A program made the position numbers and the translations under genes. Shown here piece by piece: positions 7,396 through 15,429 of a stretch of 50,600 bases of DNA (positions within the stretch are counted from its first letter, which is position 1; every line of letters starts with the position of its first letter). The DNA is from an uncultured Flammeovirgaceae bacterium (GTDB taxonomy: Bacteria > Bacteroidota > Bacteroidia > Cytophagales > Cyclobacteriaceae), in NCBI GenBank assembly GCA_937899105.1, contig CALBPF010000052.1, positions 1 to 50,600 on the forward strand. The letters are read 5' to 3'. The notes below the pieces were generated by a model. The model was given only the letters and a program-made list of their open reading frames with translations. It was not told the origin of the DNA and did no database searches.

Positions 7396-10236
7396 ATGTT
7401 TAATTTTATCCACGTTAGCAAGTACGGCCTTGTATTGATTGTACTCTTTTTAAGGCTCTCACCTGTTAAGGCTTCTATCGGGAAATATCCGGTCAAGAAT
7501 TTTACACCTGCCGAATACGGAGCCGGGATTCAAAATATTGATTTTGCCCAGAACAGAGATATGAATTTGTTCATTGCGAACAACCTGGGAGTCCTATCGT
7601 TTAATGGTACTGAATGGGAAACCCACGCCTTCAGAACTGGTGAAAAAAAGAGGTCATTAGCTTTTGATGAAAATACGGATCGATTGTATGTGGGTTCACA
7701 AGGTGAGTTTGGCTATTTTGAGGGGGACTGGAACTATGTCCCTTTAATCGATAAAATTCCGGAGGGATCAAGGGACTTTGATGAAGTATGGGATGTTTTC
7801 CTTTTTGATTCTAAAGTATATTTCTGCACCTTTCAGGCCATTTATGTATTTGATGGAGAGTCTATTTTCGTCATTAAGCGCGATGGAGGATTCAATAGAT
7901 CTTTTTGTATCAGAAACAGACTATTTACCCAAGACCCGTCAGGTAGACTTTTTGAGATCAAAGACCTAGCGCTTTCTCCTGCTTTTCCGCAAAGCCAAAC
8001 GGGTCAAATTGTGGCTGGTATAGTACCTAAGGATGAGGGTTATCTCCTGTTTTATAATTCTGGTAGAGTCGAATTTTCAACGCTTTTAGGGGTTTCTGAA
8101 AAGTACACTGGCCTTATGCAGGAATTAAATGAGAAATACGTTAATCACGTTTTACAATTGTCCGATACACGTCTGGTTATATCAACTCAGGTGGCAGGCT
8201 TGTATTTATTTGATATGCAAAGCGAGGTTTTAGAGAATGTAACCATAAAGGATGGATTACAAACCAATGCTTGCCTACGAACTTTCCAAGATAACACTGG
8301 TAATTTGTGGGTGGGTATGCAAAATGGAATTGCGCTGATAGACATAAACTCTCCATTACGCCTGATCAGCCAGAAAACTAATATTCAAGGGAGTGGATAT
8401 GATGCTTACGCGACAAATACCGGTACCTATTATACTACCTCAAATGGTATTTATTATTTAAAAAAGGGCCTCCTTCGAAGCGTTTTCTTAAAAGGAACAG
8501 AAGGCCCGGCCTATGGAATACAAATGATCGGTAATAAGTTATATGCAGGGCATCACACCGGATTATTTCTTTTGGAAGAAGGTACGGCAAAACGTTGTGC
8601 AACAACGGATGGTCTTTGGCAGATCAAGCAGTTGCGTTCCAATCCAGAGTACGCCGTTGGCGGAACTTACTCCGGACTACACCTTTTTAAGATCAATGAA
8701 TTTCAGGAATTAGAAGGAATACAAAAAATCAAAGGCTTTGATGAATCAAGTCGATTTTTTGAGGAGGATCGGAAGGGCAGAATTTGGGTAGGACAATTTT
8801 ACAAAGGACTATACCAGCTGAATTTGGAGAATGAATTGACCGAAGCAGTGGTCAAAAATGTATCCGACCTGTACAATCTCCCCATAAAAGAACATATTAT
8901 TTTGAGTAAAATTGATGACCAACTTTACCTGGGCACTGAAGCTGGTGTATATCAACTAGATCAGCCTTCCGACGAAATTGTAAAGGCTGAGGTTTTCTCG
9001 AATGTAATAGGAGAAGATTGGGTTTATTTGCTTATCCAGGATAATCAAAAGAACGTTTTTGTATTTACTGATAATTTGGTGGGGTTTTTTAAGCAGGTAA
9101 GCGCAAACAATTACGTATATGTACCTTCATCATTATTTCGGTTGCGCCAATCTTTTAACAATGACCTTTTAAATGTGGCCAATAATATTGAGGATGGCGT
9201 CTTATTCAATGCTAATGAAGGTTTCATTTATTATAATTCCAAATTGGAGGATCGGTTAACTATTGAAAAACAACCTCTTGTAAGCCTGGTATACAGTGTG
9301 GCGGAAGATAGTATTCTTTATTCCCGGTCACCTTTCGAAAAGCGATCATCGGATATTGAACGCGTGTCGGTTACCCAAGGTACAAAAATCCTAAAATTTG
9401 TGGTTGAGTCCTTCAAGTTCAAGGATGTTAATAATAGACAGTTTCGCTACCTGCTCAAAGGTTTCGATGATAAGTATGGGGATTGGGTCAACACTACAAT
9501 TAAGGAATATACCAACCTTAAAGAAGGTGAATATGAGTTCTATGTACAAACCCTGAACTCCTTGGGTGAAATTGTGACCAGCGCTCCTTTGATGATAGAA
9601 GTAAGCCCACCCTTTTTTAAAAGTGTATTCGCCAAAATAATGTATATTCTTCTTGTGGTTTTTGGATTGTTTCAGGCTTATAGATTTCAACGGCAATACT
9701 ATAAGGGAAAAGAAAAGAGGCTTGAGAAGACGAGGCAGCAAGAATTAGCTCAAAATCAAAAGGAACTTCAGCAGCTCAAGGAAGAAAAGATTAAAAGTGA
9801 ACTACGTCATGTAAATAACTTGCTGGCAGCTTCCACCATGAACCTTGTGGTTAAAAACGAGTTCATGGAAAATATAAAAGAAGAGTTAAAGGAGGTCCGT
9901 GTAAAAGGGGAAGTAGCAGAGACGCGTAATGCTCTGGAGAAAATAGTTAAGGAAATTGACACTACCTTAAAATTACAGGAGGACTGGAAACAGTTTGAAT
10001 ATCATTTTGATCATGTACATGGAGATTTCCTAACACGTCTAACCGGCGAATTTCGAGATCTGACACCTGGTGAACAGAAGCTATGTGCTTTTTTGAGGCT
10101 CAAAATGGATACTAAAGAAATCTCGAATTTAATGAGCATCTCCTTACGGGGCGTAGAAGTAGCGCGCTATCGCTTACGTAAAAAGTTAGGCCTGGAAAAT
10201 TACCAAAACCTATCCAAGTTTATTTTGGAGTATTAG
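7396..10236 (+). CDS. Membrane-spanning propeller/Y_Y_Y regulator with C-terminal LuxR-type HTH
   Basis: This 946-residue protein has a signal or anchor segment (residues 5-26), then a long periplasmic region with repeats of the two-component-regulator propeller type (about 30-620; for example NTGNLWVGMQNGIALID and RKGRIWVGQFYKGLYQL). A Y_Y_Y domain follows (about 660-735; FRYLLKGFDDKYGDWVN), then one transmembrane helix (about 745-765), a long coiled coil (about 770-860), and a DNA-binding end with a LuxR/GerE-like HTH (about 885-946; LTPGEQKLCAFLRL, EISNLMSISLRGVEVARYRL). There is no histidine kinase or receiver domain. It therefore probably links a periplasmic sugar signal directly to DNA binding, unlike classical hybrid two-component systems. 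Its divergent position suggests it controls the glucan operon. Confidence 0.88.
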   Translation: MFNFIHVSKYGLVLIVLFLRLSPVKASIGKYPVKNFTPAEYGAGIQNIDFAQNRDMNLFIANNLGVLSFNGTEWETHAFRTGEKKRSLAFDENTDRLYVGSQGEFGYFEGDWNYVPLIDKIPEGSRDFDEVWDVFLFDSKVYFCTFQAIYVFDGESIFVIKRDGGFNRSFCIRNRLFTQDPSGRLFEIKDLALSPAFPQSQTGQIVAGIVPKDEGYLLFYNSGRVEFSTLLGVSEKYTGLMQELNEKYVNHVLQLSDTRLVISTQVAGLYLFDMQSEVLENVTIKDGLQTNACLRTFQDNTGNLWVGMQNGIALIDINSPLRLISQKTNIQGSGYDAYATNTGTYYTTSNGIYYLKKGLLRSVFLKGTEGPAYGIQMIGNKLYAGHHTGLFLLEEGTAKRCATTDGLWQIKQLRSNPEYAVGGTYSGLHLFKINEFQELEGIQKIKGFDESSRFFEEDRKGRIWVGQFYKGLYQLNLENELTEAVVKNVSDLYNLPIKEHIILSKIDDQLYLGTEAGVYQLDQPSDEIVKAEVFSNVIGEDWVYLLIQDNQKNVFVFTDNLVGFFKQVSANNYVYVPSSLFRLRQSFNNDLLNVANNIEDGVLFNANEGFIYYNSKLEDRLTIEKQPLVSLVYSVAEDSILYSRSPFEKRSSDIERVSVTQGTKILKFVVESFKFKDVNNRQFRYLLKGFDDKYGDWVNTTIKEYTNLKEGEYEFYVQTLNSLGEIVTSAPLMIEVSPPFFKSVFAKIMYILLVVFGLFQAYRFQRQYYKGKEKRLEKTRQQELAQNQKELQQLKEEKIKSELRHVNNLLAASTMNLVVKNEFMENIKEELKEVRVKGEVAETRNALEKIVKEIDTTLKLQEDWKQFEYHFDHVHGDFLTRLTGEFRDLTPGEQKLCAFLRLKMDTKEISNLMSISLRGVEVARYRLRKKLGLENYQNLSKFILEY

Positions 10237-10333
10237 GTATTAATAGATACGCTGTTTTAGCCAGGTTTATTAGAAATCGTTAGAGCGGTTAGAATTTAAG
10301 AGCCAAATTCACAACCAGGTGGGTTATAAATAA

Positions 10334-10361
10334 AAAGTCTCATTGTATGAAATGAGACTTT
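10334..10361 (-). terminator. Intrinsic terminator after tRNA-His
   Basis: Perfect 11-bp arms AAAGTCTCATT (10334-10344) and AATGAGACTTT (10351-10361) flank a 6-nt loop. On the minus strand the hairpin begins 4 nt after the tRNA and ends in a T-rich run (TTTTTATTTAT). It could also stop readthrough from the regulator gene on the plus strand, but no T-run follows in that direction. Confidence 0.85.
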
Positions 10362-10365
10362 GCAG

Positions 10366-10440
10366 GGTGAAAGATGGGACTCGAACCCACGACCTCCTGA
10401 ACCACAATCAGGCGTTCTAACCAACTGAACTACAATCACC
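10366..10440 (-). tRNA. tRNA-His (anticodon GTG)
   Basis: On the minus strand a complete cloverleaf can be drawn. It has an encoded extra G at position -1 (10440) facing discriminator C73 (10366), the histidine identity signature. The D-stem is GTTC/GAAC, the anticodon stem CCTGA/TCAGG has loop TTGTGGT (anticodon GTG), and the T-arm is GTGGG-TTCGAGT-CCCAT. CCA is not encoded. The acceptor stem is odd: G1-C72, T2-A71, G3-C70, A4-T69 and G7-C66 pair, but positions 5-68 and 6-67 are both T opposite T. A strong terminator follows. Confidence 0.95.
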
Positions 10441-10526
10441 ATATAAAATTGGACTGCAAATGTAGATACATGAAGCTAAATAACAAACAGTTGTAGCTTG
10501 ATAATATTTACCCACTATTAACAGGA

Positions 10527-10552
10527 GGTCTGACGAGTTGTCTTGTCAGATC
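10527..10552. other. Hairpin downstream of pyrC
   Basis: An imperfect inverted repeat pairs 10527-10537 (GGTCTGACGAG) with 10542-10552 (CTTGTCAGATC) around a 4-nt loop. It lies about 60 bp after the pyrC stop (minus strand) and about 85 bp upstream of the tRNA on that strand. There is no T-run on either side, so a terminator role is only possible. Its GGTCTGACGA core resembles the 33-nt palindromes at 44491 and 49287, but the arm order differs. Confidence 0.4.
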
Positions 10553-10610
10553 AGCAAGCCGCAAAGCCGAACTTGATTGATTATTTATAAATCTTTGCTT
10601 GAGTAACATG

Positions 10611-11951
10611 TTAGCTGCGTTCGAATAATAACCGATGACCTGGGATACTATTATCAATTGCCCCCTTATTGTAGGCTAAGTGCCCTGAGACGATGGTTTG
10701 TTCCACACTCGATTTAAACTCATGACCAGTAAAAGGAGACCAGCCACATTTTGCATGTATGTTATCTTTATTCACTGTCCATGGCGACTCAAGGTCGACA
10801 ATCGTAAGGTCTGCAAAGTAGCCTTCCCTGATGAAACCTCTTTCTTTTATCTCAAAGAGCGTCGCCACATTATGGCTCATCTTTTCAGCAATCTTCTTCA
10901 GGCTTATTTTCCCCTGATGATAAAAGTCAAGCATAGCAACCAATGTATGCTGAATTAAAGGCCCACCGGAAGGAGCTTCAAAATAGGTATTGGATTTTTC
11001 TTCCAAAGTATGGGGAGCATGGTCAGTAGCTATCACGTCTATTGTACCATTTAGCATAGCATCAAAAATTGCTTCCCGGTCAGCGCTTGTTTTAACTGCT
11101 GGGTTCCATTTGATCAGAGTACCTTTTTCAGCATAATCCTTATCATCGAACCACATATGATGGATACAGGCTTCAGCCGTTATTTTCTTTTGCGAAAGCG
11201 GAATTTTATTGTCAAAGAGCTCCAGTTCTTTAGCCGTGGAAATATGCAAAATATGAAGTCGTGCATTATGCTTTCTTGCTAATGAAGCAGCCAACGAAGA
11301 GGAGAGGTAGCAGGCTTCCTCACTTCTGATCAATGGATGGCAATGAATCGGCACCTCTTCTCCATATTTTGATTTGTAAAGCTCTGTATTTTTTCGAATA
11401 GTGGTCTCATCTTCACAATGTGTAGCAATTATCATCGGCACTTTCGAAAACAACCCTTCCAAGGTCTTTTCGTTATCGACCAGCATATTTCCTGTCGAGG
11501 AGCCCATAAATACTTTTATTCCACAAACGTCTTTAGGATTGGTTTTCAGGGCTTCTTCAAGATTATCATTGGAGGCGCCCATAAAAAAAGAATAATTAGC
11601 TAGCGATGACCGGGCTCCAATGTGATACTTATCTGCCAGCAACTCTTGAGTAAGGGCGTTTGGCACGGTATTCGGCATTTCCATGAAACTTGTTACTCCG
11701 CCTGCCACTGCGGCTCTGGATTCCGTGAAAATAGTTGCTTTATGGGTGAGGCCCGGTTCTCTGAAATGCACCTGGTCATCAATTATACCTGGAAAAACGT
11801 ATTTGTCGCTGGCATCTATAATGTTATCCACACCTTCTGCGCTAATTTGACTACTTATTTTTTCAATCCTTTGATCCTTGATCAAAATATCATTTTGCGA
11901 AATAGTACCTTCATTTACTACTTGTGCGTTGGTAATTAGCAATGAACCCAT
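10611..11951 (-). CDS. pyrC: Dihydroorotase
   Basis: This 446-residue cyclic amidohydrolase closes carbamoyl-aspartate to dihydroorotate, the third step of pyrimidine synthesis. The zinc-binding DQVHFREPG motif (residues about 59-67) and the ATDHAPHT motif (about 310-317) are the classical dihydroorotase signatures. GVTSFMEMPNTVP is the usual class I segment; KVFMGSS fits the carboxylated-lysine region, and the later histidines (IATHCED, HILHIS) fit the remaining metal ligands. Length and layout match the bacterial class I enzyme of about 430-450 residues found in Bacteroidetes. The enzyme is cytoplasmic. It is divergent from the helicase at 12017, with 65 bp between them. Allantoinase is the nearest alternative, but no purine-degradation genes are nearby. 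Confidence 0.92.
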   Translation of the reverse strand: MGSLLITNAQVVNEGTISQNDILIKDQRIEKISSQISAEGVDNIIDASDKYVFPGIIDDQVHFREPGLTHKATIFTESRAAVAGGVTSFMEMPNTVPNALTQELLADKYHIGARSSLANYSFFMGASNDNLEEALKTNPKDVCGIKVFMGSSTGNMLVDNEKTLEGLFSKVPMIIATHCEDETTIRKNTELYKSKYGEEVPIHCHPLIRSEEACYLSSSLAASLARKHNARLHILHISTAKELELFDNKIPLSQKKITAEACIHHMWFDDKDYAEKGTLIKWNPAVKTSADREAIFDAMLNGTIDVIATDHAPHTLEEKSNTYFEAPSGGPLIQHTLVAMLDFYHQGKISLKKIAEKMSHNVATLFEIKERGFIREGYFADLTIVDLESPWTVNKDNIHAKCGWSPFTGHEFKSSVEQTIVSGHLAYNKGAIDNSIPGHRLLFERS

Positions 11952-12016
11952 AACCTCACTTGTTTTTTGCGCAAATTACAGCATAATTACGGGGCATAAA
12001 ATAGAATCATTTGCTC

Positions 12017-13303
12017 ATGGCAAGCGGCATCAAAAGTTTTGAGGATTTTAAGTTGAACAGGCAATTGCTTAATGCTATTGGTGATATGGGTTATAGCGAT
12101 CCAACCCCGATCCAGGTAAAAGCTATTCCCCTGGCATTGGCAGGTCATGATATGATGGGTATAGCCCAAACAGGTACGGGTAAGACAGTGGCCTTTGTTC
12201 TACCCATTCTCATGAAAATCAAATATGCCCAAGGAAATGATCCTCGCGCCCTTATTTTGGCTCCTACGCGGGAACTGGCCTTGCAGATTGAAGAGAATCT
12301 AAATAAACTATCCAGGTACACGGACCTTAGAATAGTAGCCTTGTACGGTGGGATAGGCCCAAAAGCTCAGATTGAACAAATAGCGCAGGGCGCAGATGTT
12401 ATAGTAGCTACACCCGGGCGACTTATGGACATTTATCTACGAGGTGAGTTGGTAATGAAGGAAGTGAAGACTCTGGTCCTGGATGAGGCCGATAAAATGA
12501 TGGATATGGGTTTCATGCCGCAGATCAGAAAAATACTCGAGGTGATTCCTGTAAAAAGGCAGAACCTACTTTTTTCTGCTACTATGCCTTCTAAAGTAGT
12601 AAGTCTTTCTGAAGAATTCCTGGAGTTCCCTGAAGTGGTTGAGGTGGCACCCCAAGCTACTACAGTTGATACTGTAGAACAACAGCTTTATGAAGTCCCA
12701 AATCTCAAGTCAAAGATCAATATGCTTGAGCACCTGCTTTCCGGGGAAGAGTTTTCACGTATTCTCGTTTTTACACGAACAAAGACCAATGCCGATAATG
12801 TATTCAAATTCCTGGATAGAAAAGGGCTAGGGCCTGTGCGTGTTATCCATTCCAACAAGGGACAGAACGCGCGCATCAATGCCATTAATCAATTTAAAGA
12901 AGGTGAATTACGTATTTTGGTATCTACAGATGTTTCTGCAAGGGGTATCGATGTTTCCGATGTGAGCCATGTCATTAACTTTGATGTGCCTGTTATTTAT
13001 GAAGATTATGTGCATCGTATTGGTAGAACAGGCCGGGCAAAAAAAGAAGGGGTTGCCATAACGTTTGCCAATAAGGCTGAGATGCTTCATGTTGGTAAAA
13101 TTGAAGAGATCATTAAAGAGTCGGTGCCAAAACTAAAAATACCGGCTGCCGTAGCTATTAGTAAAACGGATAAAGCAGAACAGATTGAGATGGAGCGGGA
13201 GATTGATGTCTTTAAGAGAAGAGAAAATCCTGATTTCAAAGGAGCTTTTCACGAAAAAAAGAGAACGCCTCAAGCTAAAAAGGATAAAAGAAGGCGGCGT
13301 TGA
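12017..13303 (+). CDS. DEAD-box ATP-dependent RNA helicase (RhlE-like)
   Basis: This 428-residue helicase has the full motif set in order: Q-motif (DPTPIQVKAIP), Walker A AQTGTGKT, PTRELAL, TPGR, DEAD, SAT, then in the second RecA domain ARGID and HRIGRTGR. The C-terminus is short and strongly basic (KKDKRRRR), typical of RhlE-type enzymes that remodel rRNA and mRNA structures. I chose the ATG at 12017. A TTG two codons earlier is in frame, but the ATG gives the usual N-terminus MASGIKSFEDF. The gene ends 4 bp before the stop of the convergent histidine kinase, leaving no room for a separate terminator. Confidence 0.95.
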   Translation: MASGIKSFEDFKLNRQLLNAIGDMGYSDPTPIQVKAIPLALAGHDMMGIAQTGTGKTVAFVLPILMKIKYAQGNDPRALILAPTRELALQIEENLNKLSRYTDLRIVALYGGIGPKAQIEQIAQGADVIVATPGRLMDIYLRGELVMKEVKTLVLDEADKMMDMGFMPQIRKILEVIPVKRQNLLFSATMPSKVVSLSEEFLEFPEVVEVAPQATTVDTVEQQLYEVPNLKSKINMLEHLLSGEEFSRILVFTRTKTNADNVFKFLDRKGLGPVRVIHSNKGQNARINAINQFKEGELRILVSTDVSARGIDVSDVSHVINFDVPVIYEDYVHRIGRTGRAKKEGVAITFANKAEMLHVGKIEEIIKESVPKLKIPAAVAISKTDKAEQIEMEREIDVFKRRENPDFKGAFHEKKRTPQAKKDKRRRR

Positions 13304-13307
13304 TACC

Positions 13308-15128
13308 CTATGAAAAGACATTGATCTGCCGATTTTTATGTTTTTGAATCTCATTTGTTTCTTGAGGGATGTTAATGAAAAATGATGTGCCCACCTTAAG
13401 CTCTGAAGACACTTCAACCGATCCGCTCAATTTCTTGACAGTTTCCAATAAAATAAAAAGTCCTAATCCTGAACCACTGGATGACTCGGAAGCCCGGAAA
13501 AACATATTGAAGATCTTTTTAAGGTGAGCGTCTTCTATGCCAATACCGTTATCAGAAAATATAATGTTAATTGAAGAGTGAGTTACATCTACCCGAATGC
13601 TGACCCAACATTTCTTTTTGTTGAAGTCAGCATATCTTATGGCATTACTGATTAAATTGTTAAAAATAATCTTCAGTCTGCCTACATCAGAATGGACTAT
13701 TTCATTGCCTCTTACATCAACCTTTCTTTCTATTCGACCGGCCTCAGGCATATATTGATGATCCTTAAAAACGTCCAGGATCAAATCATTTATGTTTAAG
13801 TCCTCCTTGTTAACCTCCAACTTTTTATTTTTTGAATAGGCGACGACGTCTTTGATGAAGTTGTCCATTTTTTGAATACTTCCTTTCATTAGACTTAAAT
13901 AATTGTTGTGATCTGATTGTTGCTCTAATTCTGACAAATGCACAAGACCGAGTAAAGAAGCTAGCGGCGACCTGAGATCGTGAGCGGTACTATAAATAAA
14001 ACTATCAAGTTCATTATTTACCTTTTTTAGCTCGTCGTTTTGTTGCTCTAGAGCTGATGATTTATCCTTAATCTCCTTCATTTGAACCTTAGCTTTTTTC
14101 ATTAATTCGGCAAAAGAAGTGGACAGATGTTCTATTTCGCTATCAGGATTTTTCAAAGTAACATTGATTAGTCCTTTCAGATCATTTTCGTTGGCCAGCC
14201 TCATGGCGTCATCCAATTTTTTAATGGGCCGTGAAAGTTTTTTACTAATGAAATTACTCCATAAAATGGTGAGCGCTGTTATTACAACCAGCGCTGAAGA
14301 GAAAAGGAAAATAATCCGGTTCGAAACATTAGTAAAGTTATGCTCAGCATGACTTGATAGCTCAACAAACTGGCAGTCTAAAGTCATTGTCAAATTATTC
14401 AGCTCATTCCTAAGGCCTTCATTGCTATTTAGTCCAATTTGAGATTGAACAGTAACAAGAGCATTAAATGTGTTTACATAGGACTGAATTACCGTAATCG
14501 CCGAATCATACGTGGTTCTGTTTTCAGGTAGCCCGTTGAGCATTTGCTTAGCCTGTTGGTTAAGTAGTGTAATATAAGTTGAGTCGTTTCTAAGGAAAAA
14601 ATCCTTTTCATGTCTCCTAAGTGATAGCACATCACTTAAGCTAAAACCTAACTCGGAATTTTCCAGCTTGTGGGCATAGACTCTCATTTTTCCTTCCATT
14701 CCGTAGTCCTTAAAACCGCGTATGTATATGAGTTCTGTTAGTTTTTGAAACCTTTTATTGTACCTTTTCAAGGTACTGTCTATTTCGGAAAGTTCTTTTT
14801 GGAGCTTCGAAATGTTTCTCTCAGTTTGGAAATTAAGCAGATCCTTTTGTATCTGAGCCCAAAGTTTTTCACGTTTGCTTAGGATGGCGCTTTCTTTACT
14901 CATGAAGTAGAGCTTGTTGATAGCTTCAATATCAAAAAAATCATTGTCGGCTTTTATTAGGTGAAGTGAGGTAGTCTGTATACTGTTTAGCTGTTCGCCT
15001 AATGTCCTGATAGAATTGATTCTATTCAGATAAATCAAGCTTATTACACCTAATATAAGTACTCCTAAAATGACTGATAAAAAGCCAATCAGAATCCTGT
15101 TCTTAATGGAATTGATCTTAAATCTCAT
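13308..15128 (-). CDS. Orphan membrane sensor histidine kinase
   Basis: This 606-residue kinase has two membrane helices (about 13-35 and 270-292) enclosing a helical periplasmic sensor of about 230 residues. A HAMP linker follows (about 293-345; KKLSRPIKKLDDAM), then a coiled coil, a HisKA domain with phospho-accepting His383 (STAHDLRSPLAS), and an ATPase domain with N box (NLISNAIRYAD), G1 (DNGIGIED) and G2 (GSGLGLFI). No receiver domain is attached and no response regulator gene is adjacent, so the partner lies elsewhere. The start is the ATG at 15128 rather than the in-frame TTG at 15134. Two odd palindromes lie about 56-88 bp upstream and could be control sites. The signal sensed cannot be read from the sequence. 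Confidence 0.92.
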   Translation of the reverse strand: MRFKINSIKNRILIGFLSVILGVLILGVISLIYLNRINSIRTLGEQLNSIQTTSLHLIKADNDFFDIEAINKLYFMSKESAILSKREKLWAQIQKDLLNFQTERNISKLQKELSEIDSTLKRYNKRFQKLTELIYIRGFKDYGMEGKMRVYAHKLENSELGFSLSDVLSLRRHEKDFFLRNDSTYITLLNQQAKQMLNGLPENRTTYDSAITVIQSYVNTFNALVTVQSQIGLNSNEGLRNELNNLTMTLDCQFVELSSHAEHNFTNVSNRIIFLFSSALVVITALTILWSNFISKKLSRPIKKLDDAMRLANENDLKGLINVTLKNPDSEIEHLSTSFAELMKKAKVQMKEIKDKSSALEQQNDELKKVNNELDSFIYSTAHDLRSPLASLLGLVHLSELEQQSDHNNYLSLMKGSIQKMDNFIKDVVAYSKNKKLEVNKEDLNINDLILDVFKDHQYMPEAGRIERKVDVRGNEIVHSDVGRLKIIFNNLISNAIRYADFNKKKCWVSIRVDVTHSSINIIFSDNGIGIEDAHLKKIFNMFFRASESSSGSGLGLFILLETVKKLSGSVEVSSELKVGTSFFINIPQETNEIQKHKNRQINVFS

Positions 15129-15429
15129 GAGCAATGAAGTGGAATACTAACAATCGCTGGAGATTCCATCCTCCCATTTAATGTTAATCTTAGATTAAAC
15201 TTTTGTTAATAACAAAGCCAAATTTAAGGCCAAAGGTATCTTAAGTCCTGTCTTTCAGATAGATAAGTATCAACCTGAATTTAACATTAACCTCCTTTAC
15301 AAAAGTATATTATTGGCCATGTGTAGTGTTTTCAATAGCTGGTTTTACTATCCGGTTATACCTTCGAAGGTTACTAATGTGCTGATTACCAAATATATTC
15401 GTACAATTTCCATATCTTGCTTTAATTAA
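15129..15429. promoter_or_regulatory. Divergent intergenic region between kinase and giant surface protein
   Basis: This 301-bp region has no supported gene. On the minus strand TACTTTTG, a perfect match to the Bacteroidetes -7 element TAnnTTTG, lies near 15300-15310, about 170 bp upstream of the kinase start, but I see no good -33 TTTG. On the plus strand TATATTCG lies about 40 bp before the giant gene and is a near match. Two short palindromes at 15184-15216 are listed separately. Confidence 0.35.
15184..15216. repeat. Pair of adjacent 15-bp odd palindromes
   Basis: TTAATCTTAGATTAA (15184-15198) and TTTGTTAATAACAAA (15202-15216) are each perfect inverted repeats of 7 bp around one central base, separated by 3 bp. 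They lie upstream of the histidine kinase start at 15128. They are AT-rich, so a protein-binding site is more likely than a stable RNA hairpin. Confidence 0.5.

Noticed and set aside
9391..9741. Minus-strand ORF of 116 residues
   Set aside because: It lies inside the Y_Y_Y/HTH regulator on the opposite strand and has no domain or start signal of its own.
10527..10552. A fourth member of the 33-nt palindrome family
   Set aside because: It shares a GGTCTGACGA core, but the arms are in the opposite order and the second arm diverges, so membership is not supported.
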